Shown one piece after another: positions 35,922-44,728 of a stretch of DNA of 64,000 nucleotides. The stretch comes from Anaerolineales bacterium (GTDB lineage: Bacteria; Chloroflexota; Anaerolineae; Anaerolineales; UBA4823): NCBI GenBank assembly GCA_016932955.1, contig JAFGBV010000026.1, positions 1 to 64,000 of the forward strand. Reading direction: 5' to 3'. Position 1 is the stretch's first letter. Every line of letters starts with the position of its first letter. The translations under genes were made by a program, and so were the position numbers. Under the pieces are notes generated by a model. The model ran no database searches, had not been told where the DNA came from, and was given only the letters and a program-made list of their open reading frames with translations.

Positions 35922-36863
35922 ATGGCTATCAACTATCCTGCCAATTCTCGTATCCGTGCCTATGGCAGAGCACGGATCGAAATCGCTCAAAAAGCAAAAA
36001 CAAACCAGGATTGGGCGCAACTTTGGAAACCACCAGCCCATCCCTTCCCTTTTATCTGGGGCGAGCGCTGGAAACAATCGCTGGAATACAAAGTGGACGA
36101 TTTCCCCGCTGAAATCGGCTTCTATATCGATATTTTAGGACTGCCGGTGAACGCATTTGACCCCGATTATGCTATGTTCACCAGTCCGCGCGGTGATTTC
36201 TACATCACCGTTGTTCCCGCTACCGAAGATAACGAAAGCACGCCTCCCGATTCCTTCCGCATCCAGTTCATGATCGAGGATATCCTCGAGACGACGACAG
36301 AGCTGGAACAGCGCGGAATCACCTTCGAGCAGTCTCCTCAGCCTTGCCAACCTGGCTCTTCTTTATACATCGGCTATTTCCGCACTCCGCATGGCATTTG
36401 CATTGATCTTTGGGGAGTTGTGACCGAGAACGCAGAGTCGTCTGACGGTATGGACGAGTCCTTGGAGGATGAAGAGTTTGAAGAAGAGGACAACCTTCAT
36501 TACGACACTCCCATAAAACTTCCCTCAGCGCAAGAAGAAGATACAGACGATTGGGATGATGATGAAGACGAGGAGGATGAATGGGAAGGTGATGAAGAAG
36601 AAAAAGGGAAAGAATATATTCCAACCCGTGTCCTAGCCGCAAAGCCACCCGAACAACAGCCTTACATCCCCTCGCTTGCACAACGGCGCGTTGCACCCTC
36701 GGCGCCCACAACGCAGCCGCCCACAAACTGGCCCATCGCCCACCAGACACCCCTTGCCCGGGCAAAACCTGCTATACCGGGCAACAATGGTGGCAGCCAG
36801 CAACCAGCACCGCCAAAGCCTCATGATAAACCCCCAGAACCAGAATATGTTGATGACGAATAA
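35922..36863 (+). CDS. VOC (glyoxalase-fold) protein with acidic tail
   Basis: 313 residues; GAGGTGAAC precedes the ATG. Residues ~65-165 form a VOC domain (EIGFYIDILGLPVNAFD, FTSPRGDFYITVV, YFRTPHGICIDLWG). Residues ~175-230 are extremely rich in Asp and Glu (for example DDWDDDEDEEDEWEGDEEE), and the rest is Pro/Gln-rich and disordered. VOC proteins include glyoxalases, dioxygenases and resistance proteins; metal ligands here were not assigned. The tail could mimic nucleic acid or bind a basic partner. The gene overlaps tag and lies behind a LexA-type box, which hints at a damage-related role. Confidence 0.75.
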   Translation: MAINYPANSRIRAYGRARIEIAQKAKTNQDWAQLWKPPAHPFPFIWGERWKQSLEYKVDDFPAEIGFYIDILGLPVNAFDPDYAMFTSPRGDFYITVVPATEDNESTPPDSFRIQFMIEDILETTTELEQRGITFEQSPQPCQPGSSLYIGYFRTPHGICIDLWGVVTENAESSDGMDESLEDEEFEEEDNLHYDTPIKLPSAQEEDTDDWDDDEDEEDEWEGDEEEKGKEYIPTRVLAAKPPEQQPYIPSLAQRRVAPSAPTTQPPTNWPIAHQTPLARAKPAIPGNNGGSQQPAPPKPHDKPPEPEYVDDE

Positions 36864-37425
36864 AACCCGCTGCGCTTGGGCTGGCAGTGACTCGCTCTAC
36901 GTAGCATACCATGATGAGGAATGGGGCACGCCGGTGCATGATGAGCATTGCTTGTTCGAATTCCTGATCCTCGAAGGGGCGCAAGCCGGCCTGAGTTGGT
37001 CAACAATCCTCAAAAAGCGAGAGAACTACCGCTCCGCTTTCGATCATTTTAATCCGCGGCTTGTCGCCTCCTATGGTGACGAGGAGATCGCTTCATTGCT
37101 CACCAACCCCGGCATTGTTCGCAACCGGCTCAAGATCCACGCTGCGGTACAAAATGCCGCCGCCTTCTTGCGCATACAGCAGGAATTCGGCTCATTCGAT
37201 GCCTATGTCTGGCAGTTCGTAGGCGGTAAGCCAAAAATCAATGCCTGGAAAACGATGTCTGAGATTCCCGCCGAGACAGATGAATCGCATCAAATGAGCA
37301 AAGATCTTATCCGGCGCGGCTTTCGCTTCGTTGGACCGACGATCTGCTACGCCTTTATGCAGGCGGTGGGCATGGTCAACGACCACACGGTCGATTGCTT
37401 CCGTTACAGGGAACTTGGCGGATAA
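36853..37425 (+). CDS. tag: DNA-3-methyladenine glycosylase I
   Basis: 190 residues from the ATG at 36853 (an ATG at 36847 is also possible); both overlap the VOC gene, implying translational coupling. The zinc-binding set is intact: Cys in TRCAW, His in AYHDEEWG, and the closing His and Cys in NDHTVDCFR. The active-site segment LEGAQAGLSWSTILKKREN carries the conserved Glu and Trp. The enzyme removes 3-methyladenine from alkylated DNA and starts base excision repair. The upstream LexA-type box suggests damage induction. Confidence 0.95.
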   Translation: MTNKTRCAWAGSDSLYVAYHDEEWGTPVHDEHCLFEFLILEGAQAGLSWSTILKKRENYRSAFDHFNPRLVASYGDEEIASLLTNPGIVRNRLKIHAAVQNAAAFLRIQQEFGSFDAYVWQFVGGKPKINAWKTMSEIPAETDESHQMSKDLIRRGFRFVGPTICYAFMQAVGMVNDHTVDCFRYRELGG

Positions 37426-37460
37426 GACCTGCTTGAAAACAACTTCTGCCCGCTCTGTCG

Positions 37461-37466
37461 TATAAT
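37461..37466 (+). promoter_or_regulatory. -10 box for a leaderless transcript
   Basis: TATAAT is 7 nt before the ATG at 37474 and no Shine-Dalgarno sequence is present. The mRNA would begin at, or next to, the start codon. Confidence 0.6.
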
Positions 37467-37473
37467 TCTACCC

Positions 37474-38289
37474 ATGGAATTCTTGCAGCGCTGGCGGGGT
37501 ACTTTTCTTAGCCTTTTTTTTATCGGGTATTTAATCTTTATCCAGCCTGGGGTTTTATCGCGCCTGCAGGCAATCAGCGACATGGCAATTGGCGATCCGC
37601 TGTTAGGCGGAATATTGATTGCTCTGCCAATCGTAGAACTCGCAGGCTTCTACCTCAAGTTGCCAGCATATCAATACTATCGAAAACATTACCCAGCAAA
37701 ATCAGGCACTTTACTCCTGCTCCTCTTCATCTTCCTGCCCCTCCTGCACATGGGCATGGCAGCGATGCTTTGCATTGCCGCCTTCCAGGTAGCAGGTATG
37801 CGTCCAGGCGAAGCGTGGTTTTCCTTTTTGGTTGTTTTCTTCCTGGTCATCTTCAAAGAAGCCTTTTTGGTCGTCCTCATGCTTTATCCAGGTGTAAACG
37901 CCCCCAATGCAGAGACTTTCCTCCAACCAGGCAAGGACCCTCTGCTTAAGCGACTTCTGCCTGGTGTAATCCCATCTGAGATAACCCTCCCGTTGGTGCT
38001 GCGGGATATTGCCGGCGACCTCCTGCTTCTGATTTTTTCCGCGCTGGTGTACAGCACCTTGTGGGATTTCATTTTGATGCGCTCACCAATAGAAAGTGGA
38101 AACCTGGACTTTACACTCGCCCAATATTTGGGTGTTGTCTTCTACTTCATCCTCGTCTATCCAACCGCGCGCAGCTTTTACTACCTACAAGTAGCCTTTA
38201 TTCAACACAATCGTTTATCCAAAGTGCTGCTGGTATTGGATCTGCTGGCGACATTAACTGTTGCCCTGCTCACCATCCCAAAACAGTAA
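37474..38289 (+). CDS. Integral membrane protein of unknown function
   Basis: 271 residues with about six to seven transmembrane helices (for example FLSLFFIGYLIFIQPGV, LLLLLFIFLPLLHMGMAAML, FSFLVVFFLVIFKEAFLVVL). No transport or enzymatic signature was recognised. The short polar loops and the Lys/Arg pattern do not point to a family. It has its own leaderless-type promoter after tag and is followed by a short gap before a GNAT gene. Confidence 0.7.
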   Translation: MEFLQRWRGTFLSLFFIGYLIFIQPGVLSRLQAISDMAIGDPLLGGILIALPIVELAGFYLKLPAYQYYRKHYPAKSGTLLLLLFIFLPLLHMGMAAMLCIAAFQVAGMRPGEAWFSFLVVFFLVIFKEAFLVVLMLYPGVNAPNAETFLQPGKDPLLKRLLPGVIPSEITLPLVLRDIAGDLLLLIFSALVYSTLWDFILMRSPIESGNLDFTLAQYLGVVFYFILVYPTARSFYYLQVAFIQHNRLSKVLLVLDLLATLTVALLTIPKQ

Positions 38290-38350
38290 AATGGTACAAT
38301 GGATAGTATCATCTCAACAAAACACCCCACACCCCAAGTTATTGAGAAGT

Positions 38351-38356
38351 TACAAT
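38351..38356 (+). promoter_or_regulatory. -10 box before the GNAT leader ORF
   Basis: TACAAT ends 8 nt before the ATG at 38365, the start of a short ORF, and 40 nt before the GNAT gene. Another TACAAT lies at 38295-38300. Confidence 0.45.
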
Positions 38357-38364
38357 GGATATTC

Positions 38365-38400
38365 ATGCTGAAAGACATTCACATTAAGGAATCTTTATGA
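38365..38400 (+). CDS. Possible 11-residue leader peptide coupled to the GNAT gene
   Basis: The ORF encodes MLKDIHIKESL and its TGA overlaps the next ATG in an ATGA. Its ATG is 8 nt after a -10 box, so ribosomes could load on a leaderless mRNA, read this peptide and restart at the GNAT gene, which has only AAGGA well upstream. The ORF is short and could be chance. Confidence 0.35.
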   Translation: MLKDIHIKESL

Positions 38401-39350
38401 CCGCTCAGGTGCATCACTTGACAATCCGTTCATTTAACCTCGAACATGATTTGGCCGCGCTAATCAACCTGCGCCAGGTTTGCGAAGACGCTGACCAGAC
38501 CGGTTTCGCTCCTAGCGAAGAACAGTCGCGTGCACAGTTAACCCTCCCTGGGCACGACCCCACCCGCGACCGCTGGGTAGCAGATATCCCAGGCAATCCA
38601 GGGCAATTGGCCGGCTACGCGGTGAGCTGGCTACCGCCCGAATCCGATACCTGCCAGGTCAATGTGCTCATTCACCCCGAATGGCGCGGGCAGGGATTAG
38701 GCAAAGCTTTGCTCGCTCGTGCGCTGGAACGCGCCCTAGAGCTGGGCGCCGCGACAGCTCATTTCTATGCCAGCCACCGACCTGCCACGCTGGGTGAATT
38801 CCTACGCCAGCAAGGCTTCACACCCCAAGGCGCATACACCGAGATGCGCGCCCCCGCTGATCTGCGCCTGCCTTCTCCTGCCTGGCCTTACGGCTATACC
38901 CTGCGCACCTATGCAGAGTTGCAAGATCTTGCCCTGCTCACCCAGGCGATGAACCAATGCTACCAGGGGTTGTGGGGGCACAACGAGGCAAGCCAGGAGG
39001 AAATGGAAGAGTGGTTAGCCGATTGGGACCCCGCAGGCCTGTTGCTGGTCTTTTCCCCTAGCGGCAAACTGGCTGGCATCAGCCGCGTCGAGCAAAGCGC
39101 GGAACGCAGTGAATTCAATGACGCGCCTACCGGCTACATCGACGCCCCGGGTCTCACCCCTCACCACCGCCGCATCGACCTCTACCGTGCCCTGCTGGTC
39201 ACCGGTATGCGCTGGCTGCAAGGCAAAGGAGTCGAAGTGATTGAAATGGAATCATGGGGAGACAAAGCCGAGATCATCCAGATGTACCGCGAGATCGGTT
39301 TTGAGATCGTACGCCAGTATACTGAGCACCAGCGGATGCTGGAAAAATGA
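38397..39350 (+). CDS. Two-domain GNAT acetyltransferase
   Basis: 317 residues. The N-terminal GNAT domain (~8-150) has the acetyl-CoA loop in LIHPEWRGQGLGKALLARAL. The C-terminal domain (~160-317) has a weaker version (TPHHRRIDLYRALLVTGMRWL) and ends GDKAEIIQMYREIGFE. The double layout recalls mycothiol synthase-like proteins, but the substrate is unknown. It may acetylate an amine on a small molecule or a protein. Its start overlaps a possible leader peptide. Confidence 0.85.
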   Translation: MTAQVHHLTIRSFNLEHDLAALINLRQVCEDADQTGFAPSEEQSRAQLTLPGHDPTRDRWVADIPGNPGQLAGYAVSWLPPESDTCQVNVLIHPEWRGQGLGKALLARALERALELGAATAHFYASHRPATLGEFLRQQGFTPQGAYTEMRAPADLRLPSPAWPYGYTLRTYAELQDLALLTQAMNQCYQGLWGHNEASQEEMEEWLADWDPAGLLLVFSPSGKLAGISRVEQSAERSEFNDAPTGYIDAPGLTPHHRRIDLYRALLVTGMRWLQGKGVEVIEMESWGDKAEIIQMYREIGFEIVRQYTEHQRMLEK

Positions 39351-39388
39351 TCCCTTGAGCAGATACCGACTCTTCCCCTAGAATCGTG

Positions 39389-39417
39389 GAGAGCCGGGTA
39401 CGCCACGCCCGGCTCTC
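39389..39417. terminator. Strong hairpin without clear U-tract
   Basis: GAGAGCCGGG (39389-39398) pairs perfectly with CCCGGCTCTC (39408-39417) around a 9-nt loop, 38 nt after the GNAT stop. The tail GCTAAAAGG is not U-rich, so it is either an atypical terminator or an mRNA-stabilising structure between the GNAT and ABC genes. Confidence 0.5.
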
Positions 39418-39550
39418 GCTAAAAGGAGGAGAAGAAGAGAAATCGCCCTTCGATTCTCATAATACCAGAATTACCTCCGGTCTGCTTGACGACTACCCTA
39501 CGTTTACCCTACGATTGCCCAACAATATTGAAAGTTTTGATAGGTTAACT

Positions 39551-40570
39551 ATGAATCTTGCAATTCAAACCGAAAAACTGGGCCGCATTTATAAGATCCG
39601 CGGCGGCAAAAAAAGCGAACCCCGTCAGTTGGTCGCCCTGGATGATATCAATCTGGAGGTGCAGCGCGGGGAGCTATTTGGCCTGCTGGGTCCCAATGGT
39701 GCCGGGAAAACTACCCTGATCAAAGTCCTCACTACCCTCCTGGCGCCCAGCAGCGGCTATGCCAGGGTTGCCGGGCATGATGTGGCTAAGGATCCTGAAA
39801 AGGTTCGCCAGCGGATCAATATGGTTTCCGGAGGAGAATCCTCCGGTTATGGTCTGCTCACTGTGCGCGAGAACCTGTGGATGTTTTCCCAGTTCTACGG
39901 TATTCCCTCAGTCGAAGCCAACCGGCGCATCAAATCACTCTTAGAGGTGGTGGGATTGGGTGACCGGATCAACACCAAATCATCTGATCTTTCCACAGGT
40001 CTGCGCCAGAAGATGAATATCGTGCGCGGCTTCATGACGGATCCAGATGTACTTTTCCTGGATGAGCCAACCCTCGGTCTGGATGTGGGCGCATCACGCG
40101 AAGTGCGCAAGTTCATCCGCCAATGGGTCGATGCCGATGCCCAGCGCACGCTCCTGCTCACCACCCATTACATGGTTGAAGCCGATGAGTTATGCGACCG
40201 GGTCGCTATCATCAACCATGGTCGTGTGCTCGCCTGTGATACGCCTACCAAGCTCAAGCATCACCTTCAGAGTGAATCGATCTTTCGCCTGGAGGTTAGC
40301 CCGCTCAACGGCACCCGGGTCGAAACATTCCAGAATCTGCCTGGCGTGTGCAATGTCAACCATAGCCCGCAGGATGGATATGCCGTTTTGCAATTCATCC
40401 TCGAAGCAGAGCAGGTGCTGGCAGATGTGGTGAACACGCTGACCACCAACCAGATCCGCATCCTGAACCTGCAGAAATGCGAGCCAACCCTGGAAGATGT
40501 CTTCGTTTACCTGGTTGGGCACAGCATGGAGGAGGCGGAACGGATGGAAGAAGGGTCAGAAGAGCCATGA
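39551..40570 (+). CDS. ABC exporter ATP-binding subunit
   Basis: 339 residues from the ATG at 39551; upstream in-frame sequence crosses a hairpin and is not protein-like. Walker A is GPNGAGKTT, the signature reads DLSTGLRQKMNI, Walker B is DVLFLDEPTLGLD and the H-loop is LLTTHYM. The C-terminal ~90 residues form the DrrA-like extension. It energises export by the two ABC-2 permeases that follow; drug, antibiotic or lipid export is typical of the family. Its stop overlaps the next start (ATGA). Confidence 0.93.
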   Translation: MNLAIQTEKLGRIYKIRGGKKSEPRQLVALDDINLEVQRGELFGLLGPNGAGKTTLIKVLTTLLAPSSGYARVAGHDVAKDPEKVRQRINMVSGGESSGYGLLTVRENLWMFSQFYGIPSVEANRRIKSLLEVVGLGDRINTKSSDLSTGLRQKMNIVRGFMTDPDVLFLDEPTLGLDVGASREVRKFIRQWVDADAQRTLLLTTHYMVEADELCDRVAIINHGRVLACDTPTKLKHHLQSESIFRLEVSPLNGTRVETFQNLPGVCNVNHSPQDGYAVLQFILEAEQVLADVVNTLTTNQIRILNLQKCEPTLEDVFVYLVGHSMEEAERMEEGSEEP

Positions 40571-41433
40571 GCACCGATACTGGGAAAACCCTGCTTATTG
40601 ATCGCAAGATCAAGAATAACACCGGCTGGCGCCTCTTCATCCAAACAGTCTTTGCCCGCGCTTATCCACGCATAATCGGTCAGCAGCGCGAGAAATCCTG
40701 GATGTTCTTCGATATCTTCCTGCCTATGCTGGGGGTTGCCGCGTATGTCTTTGTTTATCGAGCTATTGGTGCGCCAGAGGATTATGTAGGCTTTGTCATC
40801 GTCGGCGGGGCAATGACTGCGTTCTGGATGAATGTGCTTTGGAGCATGTCCAGCCAGTTGTATTGGGAGAAAGAACAGGGCAACCTGGCGTTATACATCA
40901 TGGCGCCCAATTCGATGATGGCTATCCTGCTTGGCATGGCGCTCGGCGGGATCGTAGCCACCACGCTGCGCGCCCTGGTGATCATGCTGCTGGGCAGCCT
41001 CATTTTCAACGTGCAATACGTCGTCACCAGTTTTTCTCAGCTTTTCGCCGTCTTCATGCTTGCATTGGTAGCACTGTATGGCATGGGAATGATGTTCGCC
41101 TCCCTCTACCTGCTCCTCTCGCGTGAAGCATGGCATATCTCGAACCTGATGACCGAACCCGTCTTCCTGGCTTCGGGCTTTTACTTCCCGATCAAATCCT
41201 TCAATTTCTGGATCGCCGCCGCTGCCTCCATCATTCCACTCACCCTCGGCCTGGATGCCATGCGCCAGCTTGTCTTTGCCTCTGGCGCAAGCCTGGGCTT
41301 CCTCTCCGTTCAGATTGAAATTGCTATACTGGTGGTACTGTGCGTGATCTTTCTTACCGCGGCGCGATACCTTCTCGCCTATATGGAAAAGCTGGCCATC
41401 CGAGAAGGCCGCCTGACGGAAAACCGCCGCTGA
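40567..41433 (+). CDS. ABC-2 type exporter permease 1
   Basis: 288 residues with about six transmembrane helices (for example FDIFLPMLGVAAYVFVY, LGGIVATTLRALVIMLLGSLIF, FAVFMLALVALYGMGMMFASL). The EPVFLASGFYFPI segment is the usual ABC-2 motif before the last helices. It forms the membrane channel of the exporter together with the next gene product. Both permeases and the ATPase are in one operon with overlapping or close starts. Cargo unknown. Confidence 0.88.
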   Translation: MSTDTGKTLLIDRKIKNNTGWRLFIQTVFARAYPRIIGQQREKSWMFFDIFLPMLGVAAYVFVYRAIGAPEDYVGFVIVGGAMTAFWMNVLWSMSSQLYWEKEQGNLALYIMAPNSMMAILLGMALGGIVATTLRALVIMLLGSLIFNVQYVVTSFSQLFAVFMLALVALYGMGMMFASLYLLLSREAWHISNLMTEPVFLASGFYFPIKSFNFWIAAAASIIPLTLGLDAMRQLVFASGASLGFLSVQIEIAILVVLCVIFLTAARYLLAYMEKLAIREGRLTENRR

Positions 41434-41452
41434 TGGCGATGGAAAAAATTAG

Positions 41453-42343
41453 ATGATCCATAACACTACTGAACTCCATTCCACCCCGGCTACACTCTCC
41501 TCCTTATGGCGCTCCTTCCGCATGGCTGCCTGGCTGGGCTGGCAGATCGAATCCAACTGGACAGATCCCTTCCTGTTTGCCATTTACTCTATCGTCAAAC
41601 CCCTCTCTAGCGCAGCTATCCTCGTCGTCATGTACAGCATCATCACTCGCGGCGACTTCGAAAGCCTCGTGTTTCCATATATCTACCTGGGCAATGCTTT
41701 CTATATGTATGTTGGGGCTGTGATGACGGGCATGTCTTGGACGATTATCGACGATCGCGAACATTACAAGACGCTAAAGTATATGTACATTGCGCCCATT
41801 AATATCCCAGTGTACCTCGCAGGGCGCGGGGTAGCCAAGTTCCTGGTTGCAACCATTTCCGTGGTGGTTACAATTGCATTTGGGATTGCCTTCTTGCACA
41901 TTCGCATCGACCCACTGGCTGTAAACTGGGGCCTCTTCCTGCTTGCTCTGCTCATTGGGGTGCTGATGCTGGCTGCAATGGGGCTTTTATTGGCTGGGAT
42001 CAATTTGCTGGTGGCCCACCATTATGGCGCCTACGGTGAAGCAGTTGCCGGGGCTTTATATCTCTTCAGCGGAGCGATCTTCCCCCTGGAAGTGTTGCCG
42101 GCATGGCTCCGCCCGGTTGGTTTCCTGATGCCCATCACCTACTGGCTGGAGCTCTTGCGTCGATCCCTCATCGGCTCTGTCGCCCAGGCCTTCCCCACCC
42201 TTGCAGAATTCAGCAACCTGGAGCTGCTGGGGATCCTGGTTGGCTTGACCATCTTCTTCAGCACCGCATCCATCATCGCCTTCCGCGCCTGCGAGCGCCG
42301 CGCCCGCGAGCGGGGGATGATCGACATGGTGTCCAATTACTGA
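41453..42343 (+). CDS. ABC-2 type exporter permease 2
   Basis: 296 residues with six predicted transmembrane helices. The late segment LFSGAIFPLEVLPAWLRPVG is the ABC-2 signature, and the N-terminal region WRSFRMAAWLGWQIE is a typical amphipathic lead. It pairs with the permease at 40567, so the exporter is probably a heterodimer of membrane subunits with an ATPase dimer. It starts 19 nt after the first permease gene and ends 5 nt before a convergent gene. Confidence 0.87.
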   Translation: MIHNTTELHSTPATLSSLWRSFRMAAWLGWQIESNWTDPFLFAIYSIVKPLSSAAILVVMYSIITRGDFESLVFPYIYLGNAFYMYVGAVMTGMSWTIIDDREHYKTLKYMYIAPINIPVYLAGRGVAKFLVATISVVVTIAFGIAFLHIRIDPLAVNWGLFLLALLIGVLMLAAMGLLLAGINLLVAHHYGAYGEAVAGALYLFSGAIFPLEVLPAWLRPVGFLMPITYWLELLRRSLIGSVAQAFPTLAEFSNLELLGILVGLTIFFSTASIIAFRACERRARERGMIDMVSNY

Positions 42344-42348
42344 TCCGC

Positions 42349-44223
42349 TCAGCGCACCTGCTGCCGTATGATGTGTACCACTGCTGCATCGGCGGTCAAT
42401 TCGTCCACCACTACCCGGATCACGATCGGCGCACCCGTATCCGCATAAAGCGTGCGAAAATCGATGTCCATGCTTTCCCCTGCCCCCAGGGCTGCCTGCG
42501 TCAGGTTGGCGCGGTTGGCATTTCCCGCGGGGTTGAGCAGCACCACAACAAAACGATACCACTCCTGTGGATCATAGGGCAGGACGGGCAGTGATGACAT
42601 CTTCTCATTGACCAGGTATACCAGCACCCCTTCATCTGAGACAAATTGGGTGGGGGGGTTTACAAGATGGCTTTGTTCTGGATTGGCCGCGTTGTAACCG
42701 GGGTCCCACATCACATCCCCAAACACAAAATCAGGCGCGATCGAAAAGTTATCCGGATGCTCGCCCAACTCACCCACCCTGCGCCGGTACTCCATCAGCA
42801 GATAGACATGCGCCAGATCCGGGTTGTCCGGCATCAGCGGGACTTTTACAACCAGCGCTTCGGCAGCGGCTCCCAGCGCGGGCAGTGTGGGATTGCTGAG
42901 AGGAGCCAGTTGGATCATCTGTTCATCCGAGTTGGCAACCGCAATGCAGCGTGGTGGAATCATGCCCATCCCCAGCCGGGTGAAGGCAGAAAAGCCATGT
43001 GGCATGCTGGAAAAAAATTCGCGGTTCTGTGCCGGGTGCAAATGATCCCCCATTGGATCCCACCAGCCAATATACGGCGAGGCATTCACACTGCGGTCAA
43101 AGCGTCCGTGCTCATCATTTCCCACCAGCCATTGGCTCTGCAAAGGCAAATTATACAGGCAATTAACCGCCCGCGAGCGTCCCTCTGGCGGATCTGCATA
43201 TGCGGATTTGCGCCGCAGCCCATGCAGGATATCGTGCACCGCACAGCTTAATGGAGCATCGCGCCCAAACAGACCTATCCCCAGCAAAAATTGATCCTGA
43301 TCCACCTCGCTGCTGCGATCTCGAAAATAATCCGCATAAGTGTACCCACTGTGGCGGATGACGCCCACCAGCCGATCCTCACCCACCAGGCGGAAATATG
43401 GAGAGCCTGTGTATCGCACCCGATCTTCTGCCGATGCCTTACCGACAAAGAGATCGTACACCGGGTCCACTCCTCCGGTTGGCAGCACACCTGCAGCGCC
43501 GCGCCCATATTCCGCACCCAGTGCATTCAGCACGATAATCACAAAGGTATCCTGGTAGTCCAGGGCAGGCTGCTGCTCGACCACCAGGGCCATAATATCC
43601 AGAACCAATCTTTCTCCTGCTTCAGGGTCCACCGATGCAATCTCATCCGACTCATATCCTACCAGCCAGCCAAAGGTATAATCTCCTGGCAATCCAGGTA
43701 GCTCAACTTCCACATAACCTTGCGGGTAAACCCATAACGGGTGTAACTGAAGTTGCCCATAGAACACTTCCTGATAGTAAGCATTCACTTGCCTGATGGG
43801 GTCTTCCAGGCCAAAGATGCGCTCCCAGTACTGGCTCAGGTCAAAGGTCTGCTCTGGTCTGCCGCTAAAATTCACCAGCACTACCAGCGTGTCAACAAGG
43901 TTGGTTTGCTCGGGGATATAATCATTGGCGGTGATCACTCGCTGGGGCACCGCTGTTACAGTAGGGGCTGGTAAATCCTCCACTCCCGGCGTCGTATCGG
44001 CTTCACCAGCTATTACATGAGTGGGAGGAGGCACCACGGTTGGTGCAAAGCGAGAATCGGGCGCGTCGGGCGTGCTTCCCTGGCTTGAGCGACAAGCCAG
44101 TGCCAGAAAAAAGATCAGCGCGAGCAGGAAAAAGCGCTTTTGCTTTCGATGTACAGTGGATGGATCAGTCGCGAAAGCCGTATTCGTCCACCAGTCGCGA
44201 TATGATCGGCAAATCTTGCTCAT
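42349..44223 (-). CDS. Lipoprotein, M6-peptidase-like with altered zinc motif
   Basis: About 624 residues from the ATG at 44223; the start is uncertain because the gene overlaps the PilZ gene and the lipoprotein signal (KRFFLLALIFFLALAC) begins only ~31 residues in. The lipobox LALAC predicts a lipid-anchored protein, followed by a Pro/Thr-rich linker. The body resembles M6/immune-inhibitor-A peptidases: VNAYYQEVFYGQLQLHP, a following LDYQDTFVIIVLNALG, and a late WWDPMGDHLHP. The expected HExxH reads HDILH, with Asp for Glu, so proteolytic activity is doubtful. It may be a binding or degenerate surface protein. Confidence 0.7.
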   Translation of the reverse strand: MSKICRSYRDWWTNTAFATDPSTVHRKQKRFFLLALIFFLALACRSSQGSTPDAPDSRFAPTVVPPPTHVIAGEADTTPGVEDLPAPTVTAVPQRVITANDYIPEQTNLVDTLVVLVNFSGRPEQTFDLSQYWERIFGLEDPIRQVNAYYQEVFYGQLQLHPLWVYPQGYVEVELPGLPGDYTFGWLVGYESDEIASVDPEAGERLVLDIMALVVEQQPALDYQDTFVIIVLNALGAEYGRGAAGVLPTGGVDPVYDLFVGKASAEDRVRYTGSPYFRLVGEDRLVGVIRHSGYTYADYFRDRSSEVDQDQFLLGIGLFGRDAPLSCAVHDILHGLRRKSAYADPPEGRSRAVNCLYNLPLQSQWLVGNDEHGRFDRSVNASPYIGWWDPMGDHLHPAQNREFFSSMPHGFSAFTRLGMGMIPPRCIAVANSDEQMIQLAPLSNPTLPALGAAAEALVVKVPLMPDNPDLAHVYLLMEYRRRVGELGEHPDNFSIAPDFVFGDVMWDPGYNAANPEQSHLVNPPTQFVSDEGVLVYLVNEKMSSLPVLPYDPQEWYRFVVVLLNPAGNANRANLTQAALGAGESMDIDFRTLYADTGAPIVIRVVVDELTADAAVVHIIRQQVR

Positions 44224-44509
44224 CGATCCTGGTAAACTCAAAACCGATATCGATAAATTCGGGATTGATATCCGGTTGGTGCCACAGGCTCCTGGCATCG
44301 ACATCAATGAATGTTTTATCGGAGATTCCCTCAGGGAGCTCAATATGCAAGTTAAACTCTATTCCCGGCTCGATCGGTTTATCTGCCAGCACCATTGCAC
44401 CCTGTGGAGTGATATTGAGCAGATTCCCGATCATGGTCCCCCCGCGAGCATCGTAAACGCGTGAATAAAATAAGAGATCCTTGCGCTTATGCTTTCTGCG
44501 TTCTTCCAT
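44165..44509 (-). CDS. PilZ domain protein (c-di-GMP receptor)
   Basis: 114 residues from the ATG at 44509, preceded by AAGGAG at 7 nt. The c-di-GMP-binding residues are present: an Arg-rich N-terminal motif RRKHKRKD (RxxxR) and NITPQG (the N/DxSxxG motif). A protein made only of PilZ probably acts as a small adaptor. It overlaps the following lipoprotein gene by ~59 nt. A diguanylate cyclase is encoded at 56575, so the cell makes the ligand. The target is unknown. Confidence 0.85.
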   Translation of the reverse strand: MEERRKHKRKDLLFYSRVYDARGGTMIGNLLNITPQGAMVLADKPIEPGIEFNLHIELPEGISDKTFIDVDARSLWHQPDINPEFIDIGFEFTRIDEQDLPIISRLVDEYGFRD

Positions 44510-44728
44510 CGGCGTTCTCCTTGGTGTATACACAATAATAACACAAGTTGCCTCACCAGAATAAAAACTGGGGGGCAAATTCACGCGCAGTACTCATAGC
44601 ATACAAGAAAAACTTCCCCCTTTCAAGTACTAAATGTCATCTTTTGGACCACAGGCGACAGGCTCTCCGCTGGAGATGGTAGAATCGGGCTTGCCCGTCC
44701 GCTGATCTGCTCACCCTGGAGGAAAGCT

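Noticed and set aside
36676..36852. Upstream extension of tag
   Set aside because: It runs through the VOC gene's Pro/Gln tail in another frame; the conserved Tag sequence and first zinc Cys start only after 36853.
44524..44533. Palindrome GTGTATACAC before the PilZ gene as an operator
   Set aside because: Ten bases only, AT-rich centre and no second copy noted, so no regulator can be argued.
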